From Rudaea cellulosilytica DSM 22992 (GTDB taxonomy: Bacteria > Pseudomonadota > Gammaproteobacteria > Xanthomonadales > Rhodanobacteraceae), in the NCBI RefSeq assembly GCF_000378125.1, contig NZ_KB899241.1, positions 1 to 64,000 on the forward strand: a stretch of 64,000 nt of DNA, read 5' to 3'. The stretch's first letter is position 1. Each line of letters opens with the position of its first letter. The position numbers and the translations under genes were made by a program. Under the pieces are notes generated by a model that had not been told where the DNA came from, did not search any database, and saw nothing but the letters and a program-made list of their open reading frames with translations. This document shows, one piece after another, positions 28,869 through 37,427 of this stretch.

Positions 28869-30482
28869 ATGTCGTTCGTCCAAGCCGCTCCGTTGCTCGG
28901 CAATCAATATCGCGACGACGCCTTGCTGCGTTCGTATCTGCGCCGCGCACTGGATGCACGGATGCTCGCAGCGATCGAGCCCGACCTCGACGCGCTCGGC
29001 CAATTCGCCGCCGACGCCTGGCTCGCGGCGCGCACGCACGTCGACGAGGAACCGGAGCTTACCCACTGGGACGCCTGGGGCGAACGCGTCGATCGTCTCG
29101 AACTCACGCGCGCATGGCAGGCCGCGGCGCCGCTCGCTGCGCGTCACGGGCTCGTTGCCGCCGGCCACGAAACGATGCACGGTGCGGCGGCACGCGTGCA
29201 TCAATTTGCACTTGTATACTTATACCATTGCGCGAGCGAATTCCACTCCTGCCCGCTGGCGATGAGCGACGGCGCGGTGACGGCGATCAAGGCCTCAGGC
29301 AACACCGAGCTGGCCGCACATGCGCTGCCGCACCTGCTGAGCCGCGATCCGGCGCAGCACTGGATCAGCGGCCAGTGGATGACCGAGAACGCGGGCGGGT
29401 CCGATGTCTCGAACAGCGAAACCGCGGCGCGCTTCGTCGACGGCGAGTGGCGGCTGTACGGACGCAAATGGTTCACCTCGGCGATCAACGCGCAGATGGC
29501 GCTCGCGCTCGCGCGGCCCGAGGGCGCAGCAGCCGGCGCCGACGGCTTCGCGCTGTTCTACCTCGAGCCGCGCGATGCGCAGGGACGCTGGCAGAACATC
29601 ACGCTCGACCGGCTCAAAGACAAGCTCGGCACGCGCGAGCTGCCGACCGCGGAAATCCATCTCGACGGCGCACCCGCACGACTCGTCGCCGGCACGGACC
29701 ACGGCGTGCGCGCAATCGCACCGATGCTCAACGTCACGCGCACTTGGAACGCGATCTGCGCCGTAGCGACGATGCGCCGCGCACTCGCTCTTGCCGAGGA
29801 TTATGCGCAGCGCCGCCGCGCGTTCGGGGGGCCGCTCGCCGAGCAACCGCTGCATCGTGCCACGCTGACGAATCTGCGTGCGCGGTTTGAAGCCGCATTC
29901 CACTTGAGTTTCCACGTAGCCGAATTGCTCGGCGTCGTGCAAATGGCAGAAGCGAGCGAGGCGCAACGCAATCGCCTGCGCCTGCTCACGCCGCTCGCAA
30001 AACTGTGGACCGGCAAGCTCGCCGTGGCGATCGCCTCCGAATGCTGCGAATGCTTCGGCGGCGCCGGTTATCTCGAAGACACCGGCATGCCGCAGCTGCT
30101 GCGCGATGCGCAGGTGTTCCCGATCTGGGAGGGCACGACCAACGTGCTCGCGCTCGATTTCCTGCGCGCGCTGCGCGGCGCCGGCGGCACACAGACGTTG
30201 CTCGATGCGCAAGCCGAATGGCACGCGCAGATCGAATCCGCAGAACTCGCGACATGCATGCAGGCAGCCGTCGCGCTGGCGCACAACGCTGCGACGCGAC
30301 TGCAATCGCTCGCGAAAGACCGCGACGCGCTCGAAGCGCAGGCGCGCGATCTCGCCTTCGCCTTCGCCCAAAGCCTCGCGCTGAGCCTGCAGGCGCGCCA
30401 TGCGGACTGGGCGCTACGCAACGAGAACGATGGCGCACGTGTCGCCGCGGCGCGGCGCTTCGCCTGCTTGTCGTCCATTTGA
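28869..30482 (+). CDS. Acyl-CoA dehydrogenase, AidB-like
   Basis: 537 residues, longer than the usual 380-400 ACAD because of N- and C-terminal extensions as in AidB. The FAD/acyl-CoA core shows GQWMTENAGGSDVSNSETAA, KLGTRELPTAEIHLDG, RRAFGGPLAEQPLHRATL and the C-terminal CFGGAGYLEDTGMPQLLRDA. GTTNVLALDFLRAL is also shared with AidB/ACAD11-type proteins. Whether it acts in fatty-acid oxidation or in alkylation protection like AidB is open. It starts 9 bp after the DUF2069 gene, making a wrbA-DUF2069-ACAD unit. Confidence 0.87.
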   Translation: MSFVQAAPLLGNQYRDDALLRSYLRRALDARMLAAIEPDLDALGQFAADAWLAARTHVDEEPELTHWDAWGERVDRLELTRAWQAAAPLAARHGLVAAGHETMHGAAARVHQFALVYLYHCASEFHSCPLAMSDGAVTAIKASGNTELAAHALPHLLSRDPAQHWISGQWMTENAGGSDVSNSETAARFVDGEWRLYGRKWFTSAINAQMALALARPEGAAAGADGFALFYLEPRDAQGRWQNITLDRLKDKLGTRELPTAEIHLDGAPARLVAGTDHGVRAIAPMLNVTRTWNAICAVATMRRALALAEDYAQRRRAFGGPLAEQPLHRATLTNLRARFEAAFHLSFHVAELLGVVQMAEASEAQRNRLRLLTPLAKLWTGKLAVAIASECCECFGGAGYLEDTGMPQLLRDAQVFPIWEGTTNVLALDFLRALRGAGGTQTLLDAQAEWHAQIESAELATCMQAAVALAHNAATRLQSLAKDRDALEAQARDLAFAFAQSLALSLQARHADWALRNENDGARVAAARRFACLSSI

Positions 30483-30491
30483 GTAGCACGA

Positions 30492-31517
30492 TTACATTGT
30501 GCTCGCCGCGTCGAACAGCGCATCCTGCTTGCCCGCGTCGCAAACGGCGTAGGTGAAACCTTTCTGGATCGCGTAGGCGCCGACCTCGCCCTGACGATTC
30601 AGCGCGAGAAACCCGACCTGCAGATCCTTTGCTGCCTTCATGCGTTTGCGCACGATGCGGCGCACGGCTTCCTCGCAAGCCTGCTGCGGCGAGCGCCCCT
30701 GGCGCATCAGCTCGACGACGAGGAAGCTGCCCGCGGTGCGGATCACCTCCTCGCCGACTCCGGTCGAAGTGGCCCCGCCGACTTCGTTGTCGACATAGAG
30801 ACCCGCGCCGATGATCGGACTGTCGCCGACCCGGCCGTGCAGTTTCCACGCCATGCCGCTGGTCGTGCAGGCGCCGGCGAGGCGGCCCTGCGCATCGACA
30901 GCGAGCAGGCCGAGCGTGTCGTGGTTGTGCGCGTCGCCGGGCTTGCCCTTGCCGTACGTCTCGTTCTCGCTGTTTGCCGAAGGCTTGTATTCGCTCTTCT
31001 TCAGCCATTCGCGCCAGGCCTGCTCGGAGTCGGGCGTGAGCAGGTCCTCTTTGGCGAAGCCCTGCTCGAGCGCGAACTGCAGCGCGCCGTCGCCGACGAG
31101 CAGCACGTGCGGTGTCTTCTCCATTACGCGCCGCGCGACCGAGATCGGATGCGCGATATGTTCGATCGCGGCGACTGCGCCGCAGTCGCCGTTGCCATCC
31201 ATGATGCTCGCGTCGAGCGTGAGGCGGCCGTCGCGATCGGGATAACCGGCACGACCGACGCTGTGATTCTTCGGATCGGCCTCGGGCACGCGCGCGCCGG
31301 CCTCGACTGCGTCGAGCACAGTGCCTCCTTTGCCGATCACCTGCCAGGCGGCCTGGTTCGCGGCGACGCCGAAATCCCAGGTCGAGACGACGCGCGGACG
31401 CGCTCGCCCCGACAATTTCGCCGGCGCGGCACCAGCGGCGGACGACAGCGTACCCATCGCGGTTGCGGCGAGCGAGGCAGCGAGGAAACGGCGGCGATCG
31501 GCCATGAGAGGTTTCAT
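30492..31517 (-). CDS. N4-(beta-N-acetylglucosaminyl)-L-asparaginase family (Ntn hydrolase)
   Basis: 341 residues. A twin-arginine-type signal (ADRRRFLAASLAATAMG) suggests export to the periplasm in folded form. The autocleavage site is HDTLG, with the catalytic Thr near residue 201. DGNGDCGAVAAIEHIAHPIS and GRVGDSPIIGAGLYVDNEVG are family motifs of glycosylasparaginase. It would cleave GlcNAc-Asn or related beta-aspartyl bonds. Start at 31517, or four residues later at MADRR. It is divergent from the small asparaginase gene across 82 bp. Confidence 0.92.
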   Translation of the reverse strand: MKPLMADRRRFLAASLAATAMGTLSSAAGAAPAKLSGRARPRVVSTWDFGVAANQAAWQVIGKGGTVLDAVEAGARVPEADPKNHSVGRAGYPDRDGRLTLDASIMDGNGDCGAVAAIEHIAHPISVARRVMEKTPHVLLVGDGALQFALEQGFAKEDLLTPDSEQAWREWLKKSEYKPSANSENETYGKGKPGDAHNHDTLGLLAVDAQGRLAGACTTSGMAWKLHGRVGDSPIIGAGLYVDNEVGGATSTGVGEEVIRTAGSFLVVELMRQGRSPQQACEEAVRRIVRKRMKAAKDLQVGFLALNRQGEVGAYAIQKGFTYAVCDAGKQDALFDAASTM

Positions 31518-31599
31518 CCAAATGGTGGCGGCGCGAGTTTAGCCGAAAGCGCCGGCGCGCCTGATAAACTTCCGCCACGTCTTCATCGCGGAAAGCGCC

Positions 31600-32094
31600 A
31601 TGCTCCAGCACCTGACCATCGTCACCACCGGCGGCACGATCGACAAAGTATACTTTGACGATAAATCCACTTTTCAGATCGGCGCTCCGGCGATCGGCGA
31701 CATCTTGAAGCAGCTCGGCGTGACCTTCGAATTCGACGTGATCGCGCTGCTGCGCAAGGATTCGCTGCACATCACCGACGAGGACCGCGACTTGGTCAAG
31801 CGTTCGATCGAGGCGCAGCCGCACCGGCATATTCTCGTCACCCACGGCACCGACACGATGATCGAAACCGCGCGCGTACTGCGCACCATCCCGGACAAGG
31901 TGATCGTGCTGACCGGCGCGCTCAATCCGGCGCGCTTCCAGGGCTCGGACGCTGTGTTCAATATCGGTTGTGCGGTCGGCGCGCTGCAGACCCTGCCCGA
32001 TGGTGTCTACATCGCGATGAACGGGCGCATCTGGGATCCGCTGCGCGTGCGCAAGAATCGCGAGGCGAATCGCTTCGAGGCCGCCGGCCTGTAA
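31600..32094 (+). CDS. Single-domain asparaginase-like protein
   Basis: 164 residues: only the N-terminal domain of a type I/II L-asparaginase (full enzymes have about 330). Both active-site Thr motifs are present, TTGGTIDKVYF at the N-terminus and VTHGTDTMIETA near residue 80, as is LTGALNPARFQGSDA. The C-terminal domain is absent and the frame ends cleanly, with a stop after EAAGL. Homologous short proteins exist in proteobacteria, so it is probably a natural form and not a fragment. It has no signal peptide, in contrast to the divergent glycosylasparaginase. Confidence 0.85.
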   Translation: MLQHLTIVTTGGTIDKVYFDDKSTFQIGAPAIGDILKQLGVTFEFDVIALLRKDSLHITDEDRDLVKRSIEAQPHRHILVTHGTDTMIETARVLRTIPDKVIVLTGALNPARFQGSDAVFNIGCAVGALQTLPDGVYIAMNGRIWDPLRVRKNREANRFEAAGL

Positions 32095-32141
32095 GCGATT
32101 CGGCGGCGAACCTAGTCGCGATTTGCCGGCTTTTTTCGCGC

Positions 32142-32177
32142 CAAAAAAAATCCCCCAGCCAGCGATGACCGGGGGAT
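32142..32177 (-). terminator. Rho-independent terminator of the secreted PKD/PPC gene
   Basis: On the minus strand ATCCCCC (32177 to 32171) and GGGGGAT (32156 to 32150) form a 7-bp stem. It is followed at once by eight U residues (the A-run 32143-32150). It lies 24 bp beyond the stop of the minus-strand gene ending at 32201 and is convergent with the asparaginase gene. Confidence 0.88.
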
Positions 32178-32200
32178 GAAGTGCTTGGGTATATCGAAGA

Positions 32201-34306
32201 TTAGTTATAGCTTCCCGTCAGCGAAACGCCCGAGTAGGTCGAATAGGCATTGAGCTTGACGTGGTAGACACCGCCGGCCGCCGGCGGGGTGAACGTGCAG
32301 GTCTCGCTGTTGCCCGTGACATAGGGACGGCAGTCGTAGCTCGACAGCGTCGGCACGGCGTTGAGCTTGACGTACAGGTCGGCATCACCGGTGCCGCCCG
32401 AGATCTTGATCGTCACCGAGGTCTTGCCCGAGGGTACGGTCAACGTGTAGTCCGCCGACAGCGTGCCGCTGGTCCCCGACAAGCCGGTGACCGGCACGCC
32501 GTTGGTCAGCGTATTGCCGCCGCCACCGCCACCCGCCGTGTAGCTGCCCACCAGGCTCACGCCCGTGTAGGCGGTATAGGCATTGAGCGAGACATAGTAA
32601 GTCACGCCCGCCGAGAGGCTGCTGCAGGTCTCGTTGTTGCCCGTGACGTACGGACGGCAGTCATAGCTCGACAGCGTCGGCGCAGCACCGGCCTTGACGT
32701 ACAGATCGGCGTCGCCCGTTCCACCCGAGATCTTGATGCTGACGTTGGTCGCACCGGCGGGCACCGTGAAGGTGTACACCGAGGACATGCCCGAGGTTCC
32801 GGACAAACCGGTCACCGCAACGCCATTCGTCAGCGTGTTGCCGCCACCGCCCGACGAGGTCACCGTCACCGATTTCGTGGTCGAGTTCGTCGCCGTGGTG
32901 TTGACGCTGTCCGCCACCGTTTCCGTCACGTTGTAGGTACCGGCTGCCGCATACGTGTGGCTTGGGTTGGCTGCGGTGGACGTGCCACCGTCACCAAAGG
33001 TCCACGAGTGCGTACCGATCGTGCCGCCAGAGTCGGTCGAGGTGTCGGTGAAGCTCGCCACCAGACCGTTGGTGGTGAAGCTGAAGTTCGCCGTCGGCGT
33101 ACCGCCGCCACCACCGCCGTGGGTCAGGATCGCATGCGAGATCGCGCAATTGGCCGTGTCGTTCGACCAGCTCGCCTGCTCGGCGAAGGTGCCGGTCGAG
33201 AAAGCGACGTTGGCCGCACCGCCGGCAGTACCCGGAGAGAGCCATGCGCACTCGTCGGAGTTTTCCTGGCCGTTGTAGCTGCCGCCCGTATGATTGGTCC
33301 AGCCGCCGGCCGGGAACATGTCGGACATCATTTCATGCCACTCATGGCCCAGCGTCATCGTGTAGCCGTCGAGCTTGCCGTTCGCGCTGCCGTTGACGAA
33401 GCCGACGCCGCAACTTGCGCCGACGTCCATGTTGTACGGCTGGTTGCTGAACGCGATGTCGCCGCCCGGAGCGGTGACGCCGTAGCCGTCGCCGGTGTAG
33501 TCGTGCCATGCGCAGTAGCCCTGGGTCGGACTCTGGTAATTGTCCGGATTCGTGCCGTGCGGCGAGAGGATGATGTAGTAGGTGTAGCGGTTCGAACCGG
33601 TCGCGGTATTGCCGAAATGCGCCGCGGCTTTGACCGCTTCCTGCGCGAGTTGCGTGCCGGTCGCCGAACTCGGCGAAGCCGCCGAATTGTCATACCACAC
33701 GCCAGCAACGACGTTGGTCTGATACGGAACGAAGCTCGCGTTCGAGGGGCAGGTAGATGCGCCGTTGGCCACATTCGGACCATCACACCACTGCGTCAGA
33801 TCAGCCTGCCAGGTTTCGTTGTTCGTGCCGAGGCCTTTGAACATCTGTTGCACGGCCGATGCCGCACCATACGAGTCACCAGTGAACGCAAGGTTGCCGT
33901 TCGCATCGGTGCTGGATGTGCCCCACTGCGTGCCGTAGAAAACGATATAGACCTTGACCTGGCCGCTGCCGACACCGACGCCACTGACGCCGCCACCGAA
34001 CGTGAGCTGGCCTGCTGAAGCCGAAGGCTGGGTCGAAGCGAACGCCGCACCGTGGTGATAGAACTCCTGGTTCCATTTGTCCATTGCCGCCTTGGTTTCC
34101 AGGGTCGGCACGGCGCCATGGCGCCAAGGATGGTCGTAAGCGGGATGATGGGGATTCTCGGTCCAGTTGCGCAGGCCATTGCCGTTGCCGTTGCCATTGC
34201 CGGGATCGGCATGGGCAACGCTCAGGCCGCCGGCGATCAGCGCGGCGAGTGCGGCGGCGGTCAAACTGGTCTTGCGGTGCCACGATGCATGCATTGATTG
34301 GGTCAC
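32201..34306 (-). CDS. Secreted HExxE-type putative peptidase with PKD and two PPC domains
   Basis: 701 residues with a signal peptide ending near VAHADPG. Residues about 110-400 form a single catalytic-like domain opening with VKVYIVFYGTQWG. Its key motif is TLGHEWHEMMSD (HExxE), followed about 30 residues on by ENSDECAW. This recalls Exordium-like/zincin arrangements but is not the classic HExxH. Then come a Gly linker, one PKD domain (ASFTDTSTDSGGTIGTHSWT; FGDGG) and two near-identical PPC domains at 32540-32839 and 32204-32515. It is predicted to be extracellular, probably exported by type II secretion. The substrate is unknown. It has its own terminator and a long upstream untranslated region. 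Confidence 0.82.
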   Translation of the reverse strand: MTQSMHASWHRKTSLTAAALAALIAGGLSVAHADPGNGNGNGNGLRNWTENPHHPAYDHPWRHGAVPTLETKAAMDKWNQEFYHHGAAFASTQPSASAGQLTFGGGVSGVGVGSGQVKVYIVFYGTQWGTSSTDANGNLAFTGDSYGAASAVQQMFKGLGTNNETWQADLTQWCDGPNVANGASTCPSNASFVPYQTNVVAGVWYDNSAASPSSATGTQLAQEAVKAAAHFGNTATGSNRYTYYIILSPHGTNPDNYQSPTQGYCAWHDYTGDGYGVTAPGGDIAFSNQPYNMDVGASCGVGFVNGSANGKLDGYTMTLGHEWHEMMSDMFPAGGWTNHTGGSYNGQENSDECAWLSPGTAGGAANVAFSTGTFAEQASWSNDTANCAISHAILTHGGGGGGTPTANFSFTTNGLVASFTDTSTDSGGTIGTHSWTFGDGGTSTAANPSHTYAAAGTYNVTETVADSVNTTATNSTTKSVTVTSSGGGGNTLTNGVAVTGLSGTSGMSSVYTFTVPAGATNVSIKISGGTGDADLYVKAGAAPTLSSYDCRPYVTGNNETCSSLSAGVTYYVSLNAYTAYTGVSLVGSYTAGGGGGGNTLTNGVPVTGLSGTSGTLSADYTLTVPSGKTSVTIKISGGTGDADLYVKLNAVPTLSSYDCRPYVTGNSETCTFTPPAAGGVYHVKLNAYSTYSGVSLTGSYN
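32204..32839 (-). repeat. Duplicated PPC-domain coding unit
   Basis: Two units of about 310 bases (32540-32839 and 32204-32515), 324 bp apart, encode the same PPC domain. Shared blocks include SGGTGDADLYVK, PTLSSYDCRPYVTGN and the opening NTLTNGV. DNA identity is high across the middle, pointing to a recent in-frame tandem duplication or ongoing gene conversion. Gly-rich linkers precede each unit. Confidence 0.82.
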
Positions 34307-34901
34307 GCTTTGTCTCCAGATTCGATTAATGTCGAAAGCCGCCGAAAACGGCGGCGAAGCGGATACACGTATGACGCTAGCTTTGCTCTTGATGGCTCCC
34401 TGAATCCGCTCTGGCTCCTCCCTTTTCAGACACGCAGTCGCCCGCGCCGCCGGGATTACCCGATTGCGATAGGAACGAAATATCGTGCCTCATCATGATC
34501 CGCGCGCCTGCCCACATCCCCATGTTTTACGGCGGCGGATCATTGCGGAATTCGCGCCGGCTCCGAGAAGCGGAACGGGGCGCGGGCGGAAGAAGACTAT
34601 CCATCGCGTTAAATATTCCTAAAACGGTCAGTCGACCTGCAATTCCCGGAATAATGTAATAACGCATTATTGTATTGGAAAGGGCGCGCCGCGGCTGGCC
34701 TTGCGCGAGCCAGATAGGGCTGGAAACGTTTCGATAAGCGAGTTTTGCCGCAGCGCAGCGATGCGACGACTTTGACGGCGATATTGCAGAAATTGCGCAG
34801 ATTCGTGTCCGCCAATGCCGCTTATCGACCGATCACGCCCGCCGGTCGGGCCGCAAACGGTGCGCGAAACCGAGGAACGCCGGCCTTCGCCAGCGCAAGG
34901 C
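34307..34901. other. 595-bp non-coding region between the PKD/PPC gene and sufT
   Basis: No gene can be supported on either strand. The part next to the secreted-protein gene has paired elements: a perfect 7-bp hairpin GCCGCCG-AAAA-CGGCGGC at 34338-34355, and an inverted repeat GCGGAT/ATCCGC (34359-34364 and 34404-34409) 39 bases apart. In RNA of the minus strand these would fold just upstream of the start codon. The half near sufT is more A/T-rich (ATAACGCATTATTGTATTGG near 34660) and probably holds the promoters. Confidence 0.6.
34338..34409 (-). promoter_or_regulatory. Candidate structured 5' leader of the PKD/PPC gene
   Basis: Read on the minus strand, GCGGAT pairs with ATCCGC around a 39-nt internal region that contains AGCAAAGCTAGCG. 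A stable GCCGCCG hairpin with a TTTT loop follows, about 30 nt before the ATG. The AGCAAAGCTA string resembles part of cyclic-di-GMP GEMM aptamers, but the upstream partner motif is not found. An mRNA hairpin or unknown cis-regulator is the cautious reading. Confidence 0.3.
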
Positions 34902-35459
34902 TTACATCATCCCAGTTTCGAGCTTGGCCACGTCGGACATCATCGCGTGGTTCCACGGCGGGTCGAACGTCAGCTCGACGTCCGCCTCAGCGATGGTCGG
35001 AATCGCCTCGATCTTGCTGCGCACGTCGTCGACGAGGATATCGCCCATACCGCAGCCGGGCGCAGTCAAGGTCATCTTCACCTCGACTTTACGCGCGCCG
35101 TCGTCGGTCTTGCCGATCGTGCATTCGTAGACCAGACCGAGGTCGACGATGTTGACCGGGATCTCGGGGTCGAAGCAGGTGCGCAACTGCTGCCAGACGA
35201 GCTTCTCGACCTCGTCCTCGCTGGCGTCGGCAGCGAGTTCGATCGGCGTCGGCGGCTCCTTGCCGATCGCGTCCGCGTCCTTGCCGTCGATGCGGAACAG
35301 GTTGCCGTCGACGAACACGGTGAAACTGCCGCCGAGCGCCTGGGTAATGTAACCGTTCTGCCCTGCCGGCAGGTTCACCGTCTCGCCCTGGGGCACCATG
35401 ACGGCGTTGCAGTCGCGCTCGAAGACGATCGGTTCAGAGGTATTGCTGTAGCCGCCCAT
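34902..35459 (-). CDS. sufT: Fe-S cluster assembly protein SufT
   Basis: 185 residues. The C-terminal MIP18/DUF59 domain has the hallmark FDPEIPVNIVDLGLVYEC, then TLTAPGCGMGDILVDDV, and ends in LTFDPPWNHAMMSD. An N-terminal region of about 75 residues (VMVPQGETVNLPAGQNGYIT) is typical of SufT proteins. It acts in Fe-S cluster maturation, especially under high demand. No other suf gene is near; it appears monocistronic. Confidence 0.92.
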   Translation of the reverse strand: MGGYSNTSEPIVFERDCNAVMVPQGETVNLPAGQNGYITQALGGSFTVFVDGNLFRIDGKDADAIGKEPPTPIELAADASEDEVEKLVWQQLRTCFDPEIPVNIVDLGLVYECTIGKTDDGARKVEVKMTLTAPGCGMGDILVDDVRSKIEAIPTIAEADVELTFDPPWNHAMMSDVAKLETGMM

Positions 35460-35559
35460 GAAATCGTTGCAGTCGGATTGAATCGGGATTATCGCAGGTT
35501 CGCTGCCTGCCAGGCCGATGTGTGTGCGCTTCGACCGAATGCAAGCCGCAGACCGCGCG

Positions 35560-36255
35560 CTACGAGCCCAACACTTGGCGCAGGAACGGGATCGTCACGC
35601 GTCGTTTTGCCGCCAGCGATTCGCGATCGAGTCGATCGAGCAGAGCGGTCAGGCTGCCGAGATCGCGCTGCGTGCGCGCGAACAGCCAGGCCAGTGCGGC
35701 GTCATCGAGTTCAATCCCGCGCGCCGCGGCGCGCTCGCGCAGCACTTCGCTGCGGGCGGCGTCATCGAGCGGCTTGAGCGGCGCCTGCGCGCACGCCGAC
35801 AGGCGCGAAACCAGGTCAGGCAGGCCGATGCCGAGTTGCGCGGGCGCGCGCGAGGCGGCGAACAGGAAGGTGTGCGTTTCCGCCTTGCCGCGATTGTAGA
35901 GGTCGAACAACGCATGCTCGGCCTCACGCCTGCCCGTGATCGCGTCGAGGTCGTCGAGCGCGAGCAGGTCGCTGCCGCCGAGCGCGCGGATCGAATCCGG
36001 CGCGCCGCCGGACAGATTGCGCAGCGAGAGATATTGCGCGCGGCGGCCGGCCGCGGTCGCCGCGGCGCAGGCCGCAATCAGCAGGTGCGTCTTGCCGCTC
36101 GCCGCCGCGCCGCTGACGAAGACCCAGGGCGCCGCGGCATCGGTCGCGGCACGCTGCACGAGATCGAGGGTCGCGCCGTTGTCGCCGGCGAAAAAGGTGT
36201 CGAAACGTTGCTGCGCCGGCCAGCGCATGGCAAGCGGAAGCTGGTCGGGTTTCAT
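35560..36255 (-). CDS. hda: DnaA regulatory inactivator Hda
   Basis: 231 residues. The N-terminal clamp-binding motif QLPLAM at residue 5 binds DnaN. The AAA+ core follows: FVSGAAASGKTHLL (Walker A), LLALDDLDAI (Walker B), the sensor region FLFAASRAPAQLG, and the C-terminal RRVTIPFLRQVL. With the sliding clamp it promotes hydrolysis of DnaA-ATP after initiation. The start overlaps the stop of the AI-2E transporter gene (ATGA). Confidence 0.94.
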   Translation of the reverse strand: MKPDQLPLAMRWPAQQRFDTFFAGDNGATLDLVQRAATDAAAPWVFVSGAAASGKTHLLIAACAAATAAGRRAQYLSLRNLSGGAPDSIRALGGSDLLALDDLDAITGRREAEHALFDLYNRGKAETHTFLFAASRAPAQLGIGLPDLVSRLSACAQAPLKPLDDAARSEVLRERAAARGIELDDAALAWLFARTQRDLGSLTALLDRLDRESLAAKRRVTIPFLRQVLGS

Positions 36256-37427
36256 GCTCGAGATGGCGGCACCGCGGAAGGCGACGCGGCCGTCGGCTTG
36301 GCTTCGACCCGCGTCGCCGCGGGCGGCAACGGAGCGTCGGCGCCGCCTTCAGCCATGGGCGCCGGGCCTTCGTGCGCGTACAGCAGGCTCGCGCGATAGC
36401 GCTCGTTCGCGTAGCGCAGCAACACCATGAGCACCGAGGCGACCGGCAGCGCGAGCAGCACGCCGAGGAAACCGAAAAGTTCGCCGCCCGCGAGCACGGC
36501 AAAGATCACCGCGACCGGATGCAGGCCGATCTTCTCGCCGACCAGGCGCGGCACGAGCACGTAGCCTTCGAGCAACTGGCCGATCACGAACACGGCGACG
36601 ACGAGGGCGACATGGGTGACGTCGCCGTATTGCACGATCGCCGCGATCACGCCCAAGAGGATGCCCGTGATGCTGCCCAGGTACGGCACGAAGCTAATCA
36701 GGCCGGCGATCAGGCCGATCAGCGGACCCGTGCTGAGCCCGACGGCCCAGAGCCCGACCGCATAGATGATGCCGAGCGCGATCATCACCGAGAGCTGGCC
36801 GCGGACGAAGGCCGACAGCGTCTCGTCCGATTCGCGCGCCAGGCGCGAGACGGTCGGTTCGATCGAGCGCGGCAACAGGTCGTGGATCTTCGCGATCATC
36901 ACGTCCCAGTCGCGCAGCAGGTAGAAGAACGCGACCGGGATGACGACCAGGCGCGTGACCCACGAGATCACCGCGAAGCCCGATTTGGAAATGCTGGCAA
37001 CGATCGTCGTCGCGATGCCGCCGGCTTCCTTCCAGTGGTTCTGCAGCACGGTGACGACCTGCTGCAGGTCGGGCATCTCGAAGTCGAGTTCGAAGCGCTC
37101 GCGCAACCACGGCACGGCGACATTCTGCATCCACGCGAACCATTGCGGCAGGGCGGCGATGAATGCGGCGACCTGGCGCGACAGATACGGAATCAGCAAC
37201 AGCAGGATCAGCGTGACGACGAGGCTCAAGGCGAGAAAAACGATGCCGACCGCCGCGCTACGCGACAGCTTCCAGCGCTCGAGCTGGTCGGCGAGCGGAT
37301 CGAACAGGTAGGCGAACATCGCCGCGATCGCGAACGGCGTCAGCACCGGCGCGAGGAAGTACAACGCCGCGACGAGCAGCACGAACAGGGCCAGCATTTG
37401 CCAATGCAGGTTGTTGGTCGAATTCAC
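36252..37427 (-). CDS. AI-2E family transporter (PerM-like)
   Basis: 391 residues with about eight membrane helices, paired at the N-terminus (MLALFVLLVAALYFLAPVL). The family region LIGLIAGLISFVPYLGSITG lies in the C-terminal membrane half. A Pro/Ala-rich cytoplasmic tail of about 45 residues follows. The family includes TqsA and Na+/H+ antiporters, so the substrate is not defined. It overlaps hda downstream and the pgsA-like gene upstream by 4 nt each, giving tight coupling. Confidence 0.92.
   Translation of the reverse strand: MNSTNNLHWQMLALFVLLVAALYFLAPVLTPFAIAAMFAYLFDPLADQLERWKLSRSAAVGIVFLALSLVVTLILLLLIPYLSRQVAAFIAALPQWFAWMQNVAVPWLRERFELDFEMPDLQQVVTVLQNHWKEAGGIATTIVASISKSGFAVISWVTRLVVIPVAFFYLLRDWDVMIAKIHDLLPRSIEPTVSRLARESDETLSAFVRGQLSVMIALGIIYAVGLWAVGLSTGPLIGLIAGLISFVPYLGSITGILLGVIAAIVQYGDVTHVALVVAVFVIGQLLEGYVLVPRLVGEKIGLHPVAVIFAVLAGGELFGFLGVLLALPVASVLMVLLRYANERYRASLLYAHEGPAPMAEGGADAPLPPAATRVEAKPTAASPSAVPPSRA

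Noticed and set aside
31600-32094. The short asparaginase as a frameshifted pseudogene
   Set aside because: No further asparaginase sequence is seen in other frames downstream before the terminator at 32142, and both Thr motifs are intact, so a natural short form is more likely.
34338-34409. A cyclic-di-GMP (GEMM) riboswitch
   Set aside because: Only the AGCAAAGCTA-like string is present; the GGCAAACC-type partner and tetraloop receptor are not found. It is kept only as an unassigned leader structure.
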